Source of the DNA: Alphaproteobacteria bacterium
Lineage (GTDB): Bacteria > Pseudomonadota > Alphaproteobacteria > Rhizobiales > Xanthobacteraceae
DNA: 64,000 nucleotides
NCBI GenBank assembly: GCA_005884685.1
Contig: VBAH01000049.1
Span: 1 to 64,000, forward strand
Direction of reading: 5' to 3'
Part shown: positions 16,214 through 25,047 of the stretch, in pieces
Position numbering within the stretch: position 1 is the first letter of the stretch
Layout of the letters: the number at the start of each line of letters is the position of its first letter
Position numbers and translations under genes: made by a program
The notes under the pieces: model-generated
The model's input: only the letters and a program-made list of their open reading frames with translations
Databases searched by the model: none
Told to the model about the DNA's origin: nothing

Positions 16214-17101
16214 TCAAGAAGCGCCGTCGGGCTGCTTCGCCTCCGGATAGAGCGTCACGACCGCGCTGCCGTCGAGCTCGGAGCGCCCGCTCGCGGCGAG
16301 CAGCCGGAAGAGCGTGAGCGCCTGCGCCGCCATCGGCATGGCGACGTGCTCGTCGGCGGCGGCCGCCTGCAGCATTTCGAGGTCCTTGAGGATCTGGCGC
16401 ACATAGCCGAGCGGCCTGAAATCCTTCGCGATCATGCGCGGGAGCAGCACCGGCATCAGGTTCGAGCCGGCATGTCCGGGCGCGAGCGCCGTCGCGATCT
16501 TGGCCGTGTCCACGCCATAGGCTTCGCCAAGCCGCAGCGCTTCGGCGAGCACGCAGTAGTTCGTCAGCACGATCGTCTGGTTGACGAGCTTGGTCGCCTG
16601 TCCGGCGCCGTTGCCGCCCATGTGGGTCATGCTGCCGAGGTCGCGCATCAGCGGCGCGATGCGCGCGATCGCTGCATCACCGCCGCCCGCCATGATGGCG
16701 AGCGTGCCGGCCTCGGCCGCGCCGGGACCGCCGGACACAGGCGCATCGACGAACTGGGCCCCGCGTGCCGCGAGCTCAGCGGCAATGCGCAGCGTTGTTT
16801 TTATCTCGGCGGTCGAATGATCGACCACCACCTTGCCGGCGATGTCGGCCTGAACGATGCCGCGCGAGCCGAGTGTCGCATCCTCGACCGCCGCCGTGTT
16901 GATCACGCAGATCAGGATGATGTCGGCTGCCTTCGCGACATCCGCCGCACTGGCAGCCGGCTGCACCCCGCGCTGCGCCGCCTCGTCCATCCGCCCGGGA
17001 TCGGGATCGTAACCGACGACCGCGTGCCCGGTCGCGATCAGCCGTCTGGTGAAGCCGGTGCCCATCAGGCCGAGGCCGATGAACCCGATACGTTCGCTCA
17101 T
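16214..17101 (-). CDS. NAD(P)-dependent beta-hydroxyacid dehydrogenase (3-hydroxyisobutyrate dehydrogenase family)
   Basis: 295 residues. The N-terminal Rossmann fold carries GLGLMG (9-14). The family's substrate segment FVDAPVSGG (118-125) and catalytic Lys171 (GQATKLVNQ) are intact, followed by the all-helical C-terminal domain. Members oxidise or reduce 3-hydroxyisobutyrate, tartronate semialdehyde, glyoxylate or succinic semialdehyde; the sequence alone does not choose. No valine-degradation or glyoxylate gene is adjacent. A palindromic element at 17160-17237 lies upstream. Confidence 0.9.
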   Translation of the reverse strand: MSERIGFIGLGLMGTGFTRRLIATGHAVVGYDPDPGRMDEAAQRGVQPAASAADVAKAADIILICVINTAAVEDATLGSRGIVQADIAGKVVVDHSTAEIKTTLRIAAELAARGAQFVDAPVSGGPGAAEAGTLAIMAGGGDAAIARIAPLMRDLGSMTHMGGNGAGQATKLVNQTIVLTNYCVLAEALRLGEAYGVDTAKIATALAPGHAGSNLMPVLLPRMIAKDFRPLGYVRQILKDLEMLQAAAADEHVAMPMAAQALTLFRLLAASGRSELDGSAVVTLYPEAKQPDGAS

Positions 17102-17159
17102 GGCATACCCTCATGCATGCGGCCGCCGCCATCATGATCCGATTCGATCGCGCGATGGT

Positions 17160-17237
17160 CTAGTGCGGCGAATTTGAAGTTCCTCCAGTAATCGCGGCGA
17201 ACTCGTAGAGGAACTTCAAATTCAAAAGCGGCCCTAG
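17160..17237. repeat. Long palindromic element 1 (CTAG-bounded)
   Basis: A 78-base element with CTAG at both ends. The inner arms are a perfect 16-base inverted repeat (17170-17185 against 17208-17223, GAATTTGAAGTTCCTC) and the outer ten bases match at eight positions. It is AT-rich relative to its surroundings and could fold as a long cruciform or hairpin. Confidence 0.85.
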
Positions 17238-17250
17238 AATCATAAGTTTG

Positions 17251-17326
17251 CTAGTGTCCCTTTGATTCCGAAGTTCGCATCAGAATATGCCGCACGGGTA
17301 TGCGAACTTCGGGATCGGGACACTAG
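17251..17326. repeat. Long palindromic element 2 (CTAG-bounded)
   Basis: A 76-base element starting 13 bases after element 1. CTAGTGTCCC at 17251-17260 pairs with GGGACACTAG at 17317-17326, and CCGAAGTTCGCAT at 17268-17280 pairs with 17300-17312; a three-base length difference separates the two pairings. It shares the CTAG ends and a GAAGTTC core with element 1, so both belong to one REP-like family. It ends 13 bases before the MFS start. Confidence 0.88.
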
Positions 17327-17339
17327 TATCGGCGCGCCG

Positions 17340-18563
17340 ATGATGACCGTTCAACCCGACTCCGTGCTGCGCCACCGGCCGTTCGTCTTGTTCTGGCTCG
17401 CACGACTGTCGGTTACGTTCGGCTACCAGATGCTCGTCGTGGCGGTCGGCTGGCAGCTCTACGCGCTGACCGGTGATCCCTTCGATCTTGGGCTCGTGGG
17501 GCTGATCCAGTTCATTCCCGCGATGCTGCTGTTTCTTGTCGTCGGGCAGATGACGGACCGCTACGACCGGCGGGTGATCCTCATCGCATGCCAGATGATC
17601 GAAGCGATCGCGGCCGCGACGCTGTTTGCTTCGGTCCTCACCGGCGCGATCTCGCGCGATGTGATTCTCGGCACGGCTTTCATCCTCGGCGTTGCGCGCG
17701 CGTTCGAGCTCACCGTGATGCAGATCGTGGTGCCGAGCCTCGTGCCCCTGCCGCTGGTGCCGCGCGCGGTCGCGGGCTCCGCGACGGCGAACCAGACCGC
17801 AACCATCGCCGGCCCCGCGCTCGGCGGCTTTCTCTACGCGGCCGGCCCGGCTGCGGTGTACGGCAGTTGCCTCGCGCTGTTCGCGACAGCCGTATTGCTG
17901 ACGCTCATGATCCACATCGAACGCGCCGCGCAGGCGCGCGAGCCGCTGACGCTGTCGGCGTTCTTTGCAGGTTTTGCCTTCATCCGACGCAATCCGGTGA
18001 TCTTCGGCGTGATCTCGCTCGACCTGTTCGCCGTGCTGCTCGGCGGCGTGACCGCGCTGCTGCCGGTGTTCGCGCGCGATGTATTCGCGGCCGGTCCATG
18101 GGGACTCGGCCTGTTGCGTGCCGCGCCGGCCGTCGGCGCGCTGGGCATGGCGCTCGCGCTGACGCGCTGGCCGATCGAGCGCAACGCCGGCAAGGTGATC
18201 TTCGCCGTGGTCGCGGCGTTCGGGCTGTCGACCATCGTGTTTGCGCTGTCCAGCACTCTTGTCGTGGCGCTCGCGGCGCTCGTGGTCCTCGGCGCTTCCG
18301 ACATGGTGAGCGTCGTGCTGCGCATGACGCTGGTGCAGCTCGGTACGCCCGACGACGTGCGCGGCCGCGTCACCGCCGTGAACGGCCTCTTCATCGGGAC
18401 GTCGAACCAGCTCGGCGAATTCCGCGCCGGCGCGATGGCGTCGTGGATCGGTGCCGTTCCGGCCGTGCTGATCGGCGGCATCGGCACGCTCGTCATCGTG
18501 GTCTTGTGGGCGGGGCTGTTTCCGGCGCTGTGGCGCGCCGATCGGCTGGAGGGAAAGCCGTAA
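17340..18563 (+). CDS. MFS exporter (MFS_3/EntS-like)
   Basis: About 407 residues with roughly twelve hydrophobic segments. The opening LRHRPFVLFWLARLS and the loop 2-3 motif GQMTDRYDRR fit the DHA3/EntS-like branch of the major facilitator superfamily, inner-membrane proton-driven exporters of siderophores, macrolides or other small molecules. The substrate is unknown. ATG at 17340 or 17343 begins the family-like N-terminus; longer starts would run into the palindromic element. It converges on the amidotransferase gene, with three bases between the stops. Confidence 0.87.
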   Translation: MMTVQPDSVLRHRPFVLFWLARLSVTFGYQMLVVAVGWQLYALTGDPFDLGLVGLIQFIPAMLLFLVVGQMTDRYDRRVILIACQMIEAIAAATLFASVLTGAISRDVILGTAFILGVARAFELTVMQIVVPSLVPLPLVPRAVAGSATANQTATIAGPALGGFLYAAGPAAVYGSCLALFATAVLLTLMIHIERAAQAREPLTLSAFFAGFAFIRRNPVIFGVISLDLFAVLLGGVTALLPVFARDVFAAGPWGLGLLRAAPAVGALGMALALTRWPIERNAGKVIFAVVAAFGLSTIVFALSSTLVVALAALVVLGASDMVSVVLRMTLVQLGTPDDVRGRVTAVNGLFIGTSNQLGEFRAGAMASWIGAVPAVLIGGIGTLVIVVLWAGLFPALWRADRLEGKP

Positions 18564-18566
18564 AAA

Positions 18567-19310
18567 CTATTCCGCCGCGGCGAGCTGCTGCGGCCGGCCC
18601 GCCGAGAGCCAGTGAACGAGGAAATCAGAGAGCCAGGCGCGGACACCGTGGTCATAGACCGGGCGGTCGGCGAAGTGCTCGTGGCGCCGTTTGGCGCCCG
18701 GCAACTCCATGCGCGCATGGCCGCGCGTGGTCCAGCGGCACATCATCGCGTGGGTGACTTCGGGATGAAACTGGATCGCGTAGCCGGTGCCGGCGCGGAA
18801 GGCCTGCGTGCGGAAGATGTCGCCTTCGGCCAGAAGCTCGGTGCCGCGCGGCAGGTCGAATCCCTCACGGTGCCATTGATACTGGTATTCGGGCCAGCCG
18901 CACAGCGCGCGGCCCGCCGGCGTCGGCCGCACCGGATAGTAGCCGACCTCGGCCTTGCCTTCCGGATGGGTGAACACGCGCTCGCCGAGATGCTTCGCCA
19001 GCATCTGCGCACCGAGGCAGATGCCGAGATACGGCTTGTTCTCCCGGAGCGGCACGCCGATCCAGTCGGTTTCGGCCTTGATGAAATCGTCCGGATCGTT
19101 CGCGCTCTGCGGTCCGCCGAAGATGACGGCGGCAGCATGATCCGCCATCGTCGGCGGCAGCGGATCGCCGAAGCGCGGCCGGCGGATATCGAGCTCATAG
19201 CCGCGCTGGCGGAGCGCATAACCGACGCGGCCGGGCGTCGATTGCTCCTGGTGCAGGACGATGAGGACTTTCCCGGTCATGACGTCAGCGGGCTCGGCCG
19301 AAGCAGCCAT
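18567..19310 (-). CDS. Class I glutamine amidotransferase-like protein
   Basis: 247 residues with a class I GATase fold: nucleophile Cys98 in GICLGAQ and the catalytic pair His182/Glu184 in FHPEVTH. Stand-alone domains of this type resemble the GMP-synthase glutaminase domain and gamma-glutamyl hydrolases of polyamine or antibiotic metabolism; the acceptor is unknown. The protein may start at MTGKVLIVLHQ, ten codons inside the given start. Single gene, convergent with the MFS gene. Confidence 0.87.
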   Translation of the reverse strand: MAASAEPADVMTGKVLIVLHQEQSTPGRVGYALRQRGYELDIRRPRFGDPLPPTMADHAAAVIFGGPQSANDPDDFIKAETDWIGVPLRENKPYLGICLGAQMLAKHLGERVFTHPEGKAEVGYYPVRPTPAGRALCGWPEYQYQWHREGFDLPRGTELLAEGDIFRTQAFRAGTGYAIQFHPEVTHAMMCRWTTRGHARMELPGAKRRHEHFADRPVYDHGVRAWLSDFLVHWLSAGRPQQLAAAE

Positions 19311-19405
19311 TCGACTCCTAGCGGATTAACAGGCAATTTCAATGCCACGCATGATCCGGCGCGCAGCGGGTACCGGTCGCCGATCAGGATCATGCGCAGG
19401 AAAGG

Positions 19406-20227
19406 TCACTTCGGCCTGCGCCAGCCTTCGGCGCGCCGGCCGCGCCCGCGCTGGTAGGATTCGAGCGCCTTGAGCACGAGCCCGCGCGGCAAAAACTTCG
19501 GCAGCAGGCTCACGAGCTTGTTGCCGGCACCCGGAATGACCAGCCGCTTGCCGGCCATGAAACCGTCATAGCCCGCTTGCGCGACCTGTTCGGCCGAGCG
19601 GTCGAGCAGGCGCGAGGGCCGCCGCGCATCGATGCCGGCGCGCATCTGGAATTCGGTCTTCACCGGGCCGGGGCACAGCACGGTGACGCGCACGCCGAGG
19701 GGCTCGAGCTCGCGCGACAGCGCCTCGCTGAACGAGAGCACATAGGCCTTCGTGGCGTAATACACCGCCATGCCGGGGCCCGGCATGAAGCCGGCGACCG
19801 AGGCGACATTGAGAATGCCGCCCTTGTGCTTCACGATGCCGTCGATCCAGCGCAGCGACAGGTCGGTCAGCGCGCGCACGTTGAGATCGATCATCGCAAG
19901 CTGTTCGCCGCGGTCGATCTCGGCAGCGGGGCCGTGCAGCCCGAAGCCTGCATTGTTGACCACGATGGCGGGCTCGAGCCCGCGCCCGAGCAGTTCGTGC
20001 GCGATGCGGGCCGGCGCGTCGGAGCGTTGCAGATCGGCCGTGATGACGACCGGTTTGTGTTTCGCCCACACGGCGATCTCGGTCGCGAGCAGCACCATCT
20101 CCTTCTCGCGCCGCGCGACCAGCGCCACCTCATGGCCGTGGCGCGCGAACACGCGCGCGAGCGCTGCGCCGATGCCGACGGAGGCGCCGGTGATCACCGT
20201 GACGGGCTTGAAGATAGACGTCGCCAT
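19406..20227 (-). CDS. Short-chain dehydrogenase/reductase (SDR)
   Basis: 273 residues, classical SDR: cofactor loop TGASVGIG (13-20), NNAG (91-94), catalytic Ser143, Tyr156 and Lys160 (YYATK). The basic tail (RGLVLKALESYQRGRGRRAEG) is longer than the minimal fold and resembles the DltE/YqjQ-like branch, often membrane-associated. The substrate is unknown. The TerB-like gene lies 24 bases upstream on the same strand, so they may be co-transcribed. Confidence 0.9.
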   Translation of the reverse strand: MATSIFKPVTVITGASVGIGAALARVFARHGHEVALVARREKEMVLLATEIAVWAKHKPVVITADLQRSDAPARIAHELLGRGLEPAIVVNNAGFGLHGPAAEIDRGEQLAMIDLNVRALTDLSLRWIDGIVKHKGGILNVASVAGFMPGPGMAVYYATKAYVLSFSEALSRELEPLGVRVTVLCPGPVKTEFQMRAGIDARRPSRLLDRSAEQVAQAGYDGFMAGKRLVIPGAGNKLVSLLPKFLPRGLVLKALESYQRGRGRRAEGWRRPK

Positions 20228-20251
20228 CCTGCCCCCGCTTGCGTCCGTATC

Positions 20252-20722
20252 CTAGCTGCCGCTTTCGGCCCTTTCGCCGGCCACGCGCTGGCGCAGTGCG
20301 ATGCGGTCGCGCGACGACACCCCCAACAGATCGGCGGCGCGCCACATCAGGTTATCCTCGAACTCGTTGACGCGCCCGTCCGCGAACACGATTTCCCACA
20401 TCATCTCGACGATACCGAGGCGGCCGGGCTCGTCGAGCGTGCGGTTGATCAGGCTGGTGAAGCGATAGAGATCGACCGCCTCGTTGTCGGCCCGCGTGGC
20501 GGCATCGATCAGTTCGTCGGTGGCCGCGTCATCGAGCGCGAAGCGCGACTTGAGCACGCCGCGCAGGCGCTCGCGCTCCACGTCGGTCGTGTTGCCGTCG
20601 ATCGCCGAGGCGTGGATCAGCAGGGCGGCGGCGGCGAGGCGATAGTCGTTTTCCGCGAAACGGCCCGGATGCTTTTCGCCGCCGGTCAGGTCGGAAATGA
20701 AATTCTTCAATGAATCCAACAT
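20252..20722 (-). CDS. TerB-like (tellurite resistance family) protein
   Basis: 156 residues, all-helical, matching the TerB domain used in many stress and envelope proteins: the acidic metal-site-like turns HASAIDGNTTDVER and EIVFADGRVNEFED are visible in the two halves. A role in tellurite resistance should not be assumed; most stand-alone copies are uncharacterised. It diverges from the ECF sigma factor gene, with a 200-base gap between them. Confidence 0.85.
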   Translation of the reverse strand: MLDSLKNFISDLTGGEKHPGRFAENDYRLAAAALLIHASAIDGNTTDVERERLRGVLKSRFALDDAATDELIDAATRADNEAVDLYRFTSLINRTLDEPGRLGIVEMMWEIVFADGRVNEFEDNLMWRAADLLGVSSRDRIALRQRVAGERAESGS

Positions 20723-20922
20723 GATGAGTCAATTCCGGTCGGAGTTCGGGTTCACTTGCACGGTGCGTCCGAAAAAGTCGAGCGCATGAGCGCAGGGTTT
20801 GCCGGGCCTGCGGGTTAAATAGGGATGGCCGGCGCAAATCGCGACGTTTCCCACAACTGCGCAACGCTCACCGCCGCTTGCGGCGCGACAGGCGCGCGCC
20901 GCGCGGGCACACTCGCGCCTGG

Positions 20923-21453
20923 ATGGATGGGCCGGCCGATCATGACCTCATGGCGCGCGCCGCGCAGGGCGACGAGCGGGCGTTCCGGGTGCTGGCGCAG
21001 CGTCATGCCGCCCGCGCGCTCGCGCTGGCGCGGCGGATGCTTGGAAGCGAAGCGCTCGCCGAGGAGATGGTGCAGGATGCGCTGCTGCGGGTCTGGATCA
21101 ATGCCCCACGCTGGCGGCCCGAGGCGGAGTTCCGCACGTGGCTCTATCGTGTCGTGGTCAACCTGTGCCTCAACGCGAAGCGCCGCGCGGCCGAGCTGCC
21201 GCTCGATGCGGCCGGTCACGTGGCCGACGCGGCGCCGTCGGCCGACGTGCAACTCGAGACGCGCGAGCGCGACCGCCACCTTGCCGCCGCGATCGATCGA
21301 TTGCCGGCGCGCCAGCGCGCCGCCATCGTGCTCACCTATCAGGAAGGGCTCGGCAATGCCGACGTCGCGGCCGTGCTGGATACGTCGGTTTCCGGTGTCG
21401 AAACCTTGCTGGTGCGCGCCAAGCGCGCGCTACGGTCCGCACTTGCCGAATGA
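20923..21453 (+). CDS. ECF-type RNA polymerase sigma factor
   Basis: 176 residues: sigma region 2 (about residues 10-75, with ALAEEMVQDALLRVW and FRTWLYRVVVNLCLN) and region 4 (about 115-170, RLPARQRAAIVLTYQEGL and the recognition helix near SVSGVETLLVRAKRAL). The ATG at 20923 begins the family-like MDGPADHDLMARAA; upstream in-frame codons lack similarity. The next gene is an anti-sigma-like membrane protein, then a CnrX-like sensor and an RND pump, so it probably drives this operon in response to envelope signals (inference by analogy with cnrYXH). Confidence 0.9.
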   Translation: MDGPADHDLMARAAQGDERAFRVLAQRHAARALALARRMLGSEALAEEMVQDALLRVWINAPRWRPEAEFRTWLYRVVVNLCLNAKRRAAELPLDAAGHVADAAPSADVQLETRERDRHLAAAIDRLPARQRAAIVLTYQEGLGNADVAAVLDTSVSGVETLLVRAKRALRSALAE

Positions 21454-21468
21454 CGTGAGGAGAAGCGC

Positions 21469-21810
21469 ATGAGAACCGACCAGGAGCTAGAAGCCACGCT
21501 GCGCCGCGTGATGACGTCGCGCGATGCGGACCCGGCCGCCGCTGATCGCGTTTTGGCGCGGCTCGAAACCTTGCCGCCGCAGAAGCGCGCCTTCGCGTGG
21601 TGGCCGGCCGCGCTGATGGACTGGAAATTCGCACCGGCCTGGCCGCGGCTTGCCGCGCTCGCCGCCGCCGCCGTGCTCGGCATTTCGATCGGGCTCTCGA
21701 ACGTCGGCACGCGCATCGCGGCCGATCTCGATCTGGTACGCGTCGCGTCCGCGGAGGATGCGGGTGCGAATGTGTTCGATACCGACTCGCTGACGGGATT
21801 GCGGCCATGA
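21469..21810 (+). CDS. Anti-sigma-factor-like single-pass membrane protein
   Basis: 113 residues: an acidic/basic cytoplasmic N-terminus of about 55 residues, one membrane helix (LAALAAAAVLGISIGLSNVG) and a short periplasmic tail. Size and topology match CnrY/NccY-type small anti-sigma factors rather than zinc-binding ZAS types, as it has no cysteines. It lies 15 bases after the sigma gene behind GAGGAGAAG. Its stop overlaps the next ATG (ATGA at 21807-21810). Confidence 0.7.
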   Translation: MRTDQELEATLRRVMTSRDADPAAADRVLARLETLPPQKRAFAWWPAALMDWKFAPAWPRLAALAAAAVLGISIGLSNVGTRIAADLDLVRVASAEDAGANVFDTDSLTGLRP

Positions 21811-22289
21811 CGATGGCCATGGCCCTGGAGGATCGCTCGTCGCGCTGGCTGCTGGTCGGCTCGCTCGCGCTCAATCTGTTCTTCATCGGCACCATCGGCG
21901 CCTTGGTGGTGCGTCACTACGTGATGCCTGCACAGCCTGCCGCCACCGAACGGCCGCGCACCGCTGCGGCACGCATGGAACGGCTCGCCGCACCGCTGCC
22001 TGCAGCCGATGCAGAGAAGCTGCGCGCTGCCTTCCGCGCGCGCGAAGCAGCGGCCGAAAGCGCGCGCGAGGCGCTGAACCGGGCGTTCGACCGCGTCAAC
22101 GCGGCGCTGCGCAGAGAGCCGTTCGATCCGGCGCAATTGCGGGCAGCGCTCGGCGAGGTCCGCGCCGCCCGGCCGGGCTACGAGCAGGTCATGCAGGAAA
22201 TCTACCTCACGGCGGCAACCGCGATGTCGGCCGAAGGGCGCGCCAGGCTCGCGGACGGACCGGCCCCGCGCCCGGGCACGGCTCGGTGA
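21807..22289 (+). CDS. Periplasmic sensor of the CnrX/Metal_resist type
   Basis: 160 residues: an N-terminal membrane anchor (LLVGSLALNLFFIGTIGALVV), then a helical periplasmic domain of the heavy-metal-resistance type. CnrX binds Ni/Co with several His and Met residues; here the soluble domain has almost none (a lone His just after the anchor), so direct metal sensing is doubtful. It probably modulates the anti-sigma protein upstream. Its stop overlaps the GTG start of the outer-membrane factor gene. Confidence 0.75.
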   Translation: MTMAMALEDRSSRWLLVGSLALNLFFIGTIGALVVRHYVMPAQPAATERPRTAAARMERLAAPLPAADAEKLRAAFRAREAAAESAREALNRAFDRVNAALRREPFDPAQLRAALGEVRAARPGYEQVMQEIYLTAATAMSAEGRARLADGPAPRPGTAR

Positions 22290-23767
22290 AAGCCGCAATG
22301 ACTCCGGCACGCACATTGGCAGGAGGCGCCGCCCGGTATCGGCAACGTGCGCTCGTGCTCGTGCTCGCGCCGTGCCTGTCGGGCTGCATCCTGACGACCG
22401 AAGCACCGACAGGGTCGGTCGTCGACGTTCCGCCAAAATATCGCACCGCATCCGGCAAGCCCTATGTGGCATTGCCGGCGCCGGACTGGTGGCGCGGCTT
22501 TCGTTCGCGCGAACTGACCTCGCTGGTCGAGCGCGCGCAGCTTGCCAATTTCGACATCGCCGCCGCGGTCGCGCGCATCGAGCAGGCGGATGCGTCGACC
22601 CGGATTGCCGGCGCGCCGCTCTTACCCACGGTCAACTTCGACGGCTCGGTCACGCGCGCCGGCACCGGCACGACGCCCGGCGTCACGACCTATCGCGCCG
22701 TGCTCAACGCGAGTTACGAACTCGACTTCTGGGGCAAGAACCGCGCGGCGTTGCGTGCGGCGGAATTCAACGCGATCGCAAGCCGCTTCGACCGCGAGGT
22801 GATTGTCCTCTCCACGGTCTCCACCGTGATCAACACCTATTTCCAGGTTCTCGCCGCGCAGGACCGTCTGCGCATCGCGCGCAGCAACGTCGCCGCCGCG
22901 ACGCGCATCCTCGGAGTCTATCAGGAGCGCATCGCGGTCGGCACCGCCACCGGCCTCGACATCGCGCAACAGCAGTCGCTCGTCGCACAGCAGCGCGCCG
23001 CGATCCCGCCGCTCGACCAGCAACTGCGCCAGAACATGGCCACGCTCGCGCTGCTGCTCGGCATAGCGCCATCGCAGCTCACAGTGCGCGGCGGCAGCCT
23101 TACGTCGATAGCGCCGCTGCGCCCGTCTCCCGGGCTGCCGTCCGATCTCATCCTGCAACGGCCGGACATCCGCGAAGCCGAGGTTCTGCTTGCTGCCGCC
23201 AATGCCAACGTGGAAAGCGCGCGGGCGGCGCTGCTGCCGAGCTTCCAGCTCACCGGGCAGGGCGGATTCGTGAGCACCGCGCTGCACACGTTGTTCGTTC
23301 CGCAATCCGCGATCTATTCGCTCGCTGCGAGCGTCGCCCAGCCGGTGTTTGACGGATTTCGCCTGCTGAGCCAGCTCGATCTGCAAAAGGGCCGCCGCAC
23401 CGAGCTCTTGCAGCTTTACCGCAAGGCCATCATCTCGGGCTTTACCGATGTCGAGCGCGCGCTGATCGCCGTGCAGGACCTTGCCGAGCAGGAGCGCTTG
23501 CAGGCAGAGGCCGTAGCGACGGCGCGGCGCGCCTACGAGCTTTCCGAGACGCAACTGCGCGCCGGCACGATCGACATCACGACGGTGCTGAACACGCAGC
23601 GCACACTGTTTACCGAGCAGGACCAGCTCGTGGTGGTCCAGCTGACGCGACGGCAGGCGATCGTCAGCCTGTTCCAGGCGCTGGGCGGCGGCTGGGTGCT
23701 GCCGGAAGAGATCGCGAACGCGCAGGGGCGGCGCGCGTTGGCGGGCGCAACGTTGAAAGGCCAGTGA
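22286..23767 (+). CDS. Outer-membrane efflux lipoprotein (NodT/OprM family)
   Basis: 493 residues. Signal peptide ending in lipobox LSGC gives lipidated Cys34. Two repeated outer-membrane efflux domains follow, with the family phrases ELDFWGKNRAALRAAE and LPSDLILQRPDIREAE. It forms the TolC-like trimeric duct of an RND pump. The GTG start overlaps the previous stop and its own stop overlaps the adaptor start by four bases, so the pump genes are translationally coupled. Confidence 0.93.
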   Translation: MKAAMTPARTLAGGAARYRQRALVLVLAPCLSGCILTTEAPTGSVVDVPPKYRTASGKPYVALPAPDWWRGFRSRELTSLVERAQLANFDIAAAVARIEQADASTRIAGAPLLPTVNFDGSVTRAGTGTTPGVTTYRAVLNASYELDFWGKNRAALRAAEFNAIASRFDREVIVLSTVSTVINTYFQVLAAQDRLRIARSNVAAATRILGVYQERIAVGTATGLDIAQQQSLVAQQRAAIPPLDQQLRQNMATLALLLGIAPSQLTVRGGSLTSIAPLRPSPGLPSDLILQRPDIREAEVLLAAANANVESARAALLPSFQLTGQGGFVSTALHTLFVPQSAIYSLAASVAQPVFDGFRLLSQLDLQKGRRTELLQLYRKAIISGFTDVERALIAVQDLAEQERLQAEAVATARRAYELSETQLRAGTIDITTVLNTQRTLFTEQDQLVVVQLTRRQAIVSLFQALGGGWVLPEEIANAQGRRALAGATLKGQ

Positions 23768-25047
23768 TGAATTCCCGCCGCATTCTGCCGCTCATCGTCG
23801 GCGCATTGGTCGTCGCTGCGGTCGGCGGCTACGTCGTTTACGGCCAGCAGCAGCAGCAAGAGCAAAGGACCAAGCGCGGCCGCGGGGCGCAGGACCAGCC
23901 CGCCCCGGTGCTCGCTGCGCGCGCGACCATCGCGGACGTGCCGATCTATCTCGACACCGTCGGCAACACCAAGGCGCTGAATACCGTGACGGTGCGCGCC
24001 CAGGTCGGCGGGCAGATCGTCAAGGTCGGCTTCAAGGAAGGCCAGGACGTCACGCGCGGCTTCGTGCTCGCCGAGATCGATCCGCGCACCTATCAGGCGC
24101 AATACGACCAGGCGGTCGCCAAGAAGGCGCAGGACGAGGCGACGCTCGCCAACGCCCGGATCGATTTCGACCGCTACACGCGCCTCGCCGCGTCGAATTC
24201 CGGATCGAAGCAACAGGCCGACACCCAGAAGGCGCTGGTCGCGCAGCTCGAGGCGCAGGTGCAGGGCGACCAGGCGGCGATCGACAACGCCAAGACGATG
24301 CTGAGCTATACGAAGATCACATCGCCGATCGACGGCCGCACCGGCCTGCGCCTGATCGACGAGGGCAATCTGGTGCAGGCGAACGACACCAGCGGCATCG
24401 TGGTCATCACGCAAATCCAGCCGATCTCGGTGCTGTTCAACCTGCCGCAGCAGCAATTCCCCCAGGTGAACGCGGCCTTCGCCAAGGGGCCGCTCGAGGT
24501 CGATGCGATCGCGGGAGACGGCAGGACGCGGATCGATCGCGGCACGCTGCAGGTGATCGACAACCAGATGGATCAGACCACCGGCACCGTGCGCATGAAG
24601 GCGGAGTTTCCCAACGCCAACCTGCAGCTCTGGCCGGGGCAGTTCACCAATATCCGTCTGCTGGTCGACACGTTGCGTCAGGTCGTGGTGGTGCCGACCG
24701 CGGCTGTGCAGCGCGGGCCGCAGGGCACATTCGTTTATGTGATCGGCGACGACAGCAAGGTCACGGTGCGCCCGATCACGGTGACGCAGCAGGACGATAC
24801 CCGCGCGGTCGTCGCGGACGGTCTGAAGGCGCAGGAGCAGGCGGTCACCAGCGGCTTCACGCGGCTGTCGAACGGCACGCGCGTCGCCGTGCAGGCGGCC
24901 GATGGCCAGCCGCAGGAGGCCTCGCCCGCCGCAACACCGGCGGCCCCCGAGGCAGGGCAAGGCCGGCGCAAGCGCGAGGGCGCCGAGGGCGACGGCAAAG
25001 GACGCCGCCGCTCCGAGAACGCGCCCGCCCCGGACGCCAAGCAATGA
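23764..25047 (+). CDS. RND periplasmic adaptor (MdtA/AcrA-like)
   Basis: 427 residues: membrane anchor near the N-terminus, lipoyl/hairpin region (VRAQVGGQIVKVGFKEGQDV ... KITSPIDGRTGLR), beta-barrel domain and a charged, Lys/Arg/Glu-rich C-terminal tail of about 50 residues that is longer than usual and probably disordered. It links the inner-membrane permeases to the outer-membrane duct. Four-base overlaps with both neighbours. The MdtA-type branch fits the paired permeases downstream. Confidence 0.93.
   Translation: MMNSRRILPLIVGALVVAAVGGYVVYGQQQQQEQRTKRGRGAQDQPAPVLAARATIADVPIYLDTVGNTKALNTVTVRAQVGGQIVKVGFKEGQDVTRGFVLAEIDPRTYQAQYDQAVAKKAQDEATLANARIDFDRYTRLAASNSGSKQQADTQKALVAQLEAQVQGDQAAIDNAKTMLSYTKITSPIDGRTGLRLIDEGNLVQANDTSGIVVITQIQPISVLFNLPQQQFPQVNAAFAKGPLEVDAIAGDGRTRIDRGTLQVIDNQMDQTTGTVRMKAEFPNANLQLWPGQFTNIRLLVDTLRQVVVVPTAAVQRGPQGTFVYVIGDDSKVTVRPITVTQQDDTRAVVADGLKAQEQAVTSGFTRLSNGTRVAVQAADGQPQEASPAATPAAPEAGQGRRKREGAEGDGKGRRRSENAPAPDAKQ

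Noticed and set aside
17160-17326. CRISPR array
   Set aside because: Only two non-identical palindromes with a 13-base gap; no repeated spacer pattern and no cas gene.
21807-22289. A heavy-metal sensor in the strict sense
   Set aside because: The His/Met ligands of CnrX are missing, so only the fold family is claimed.
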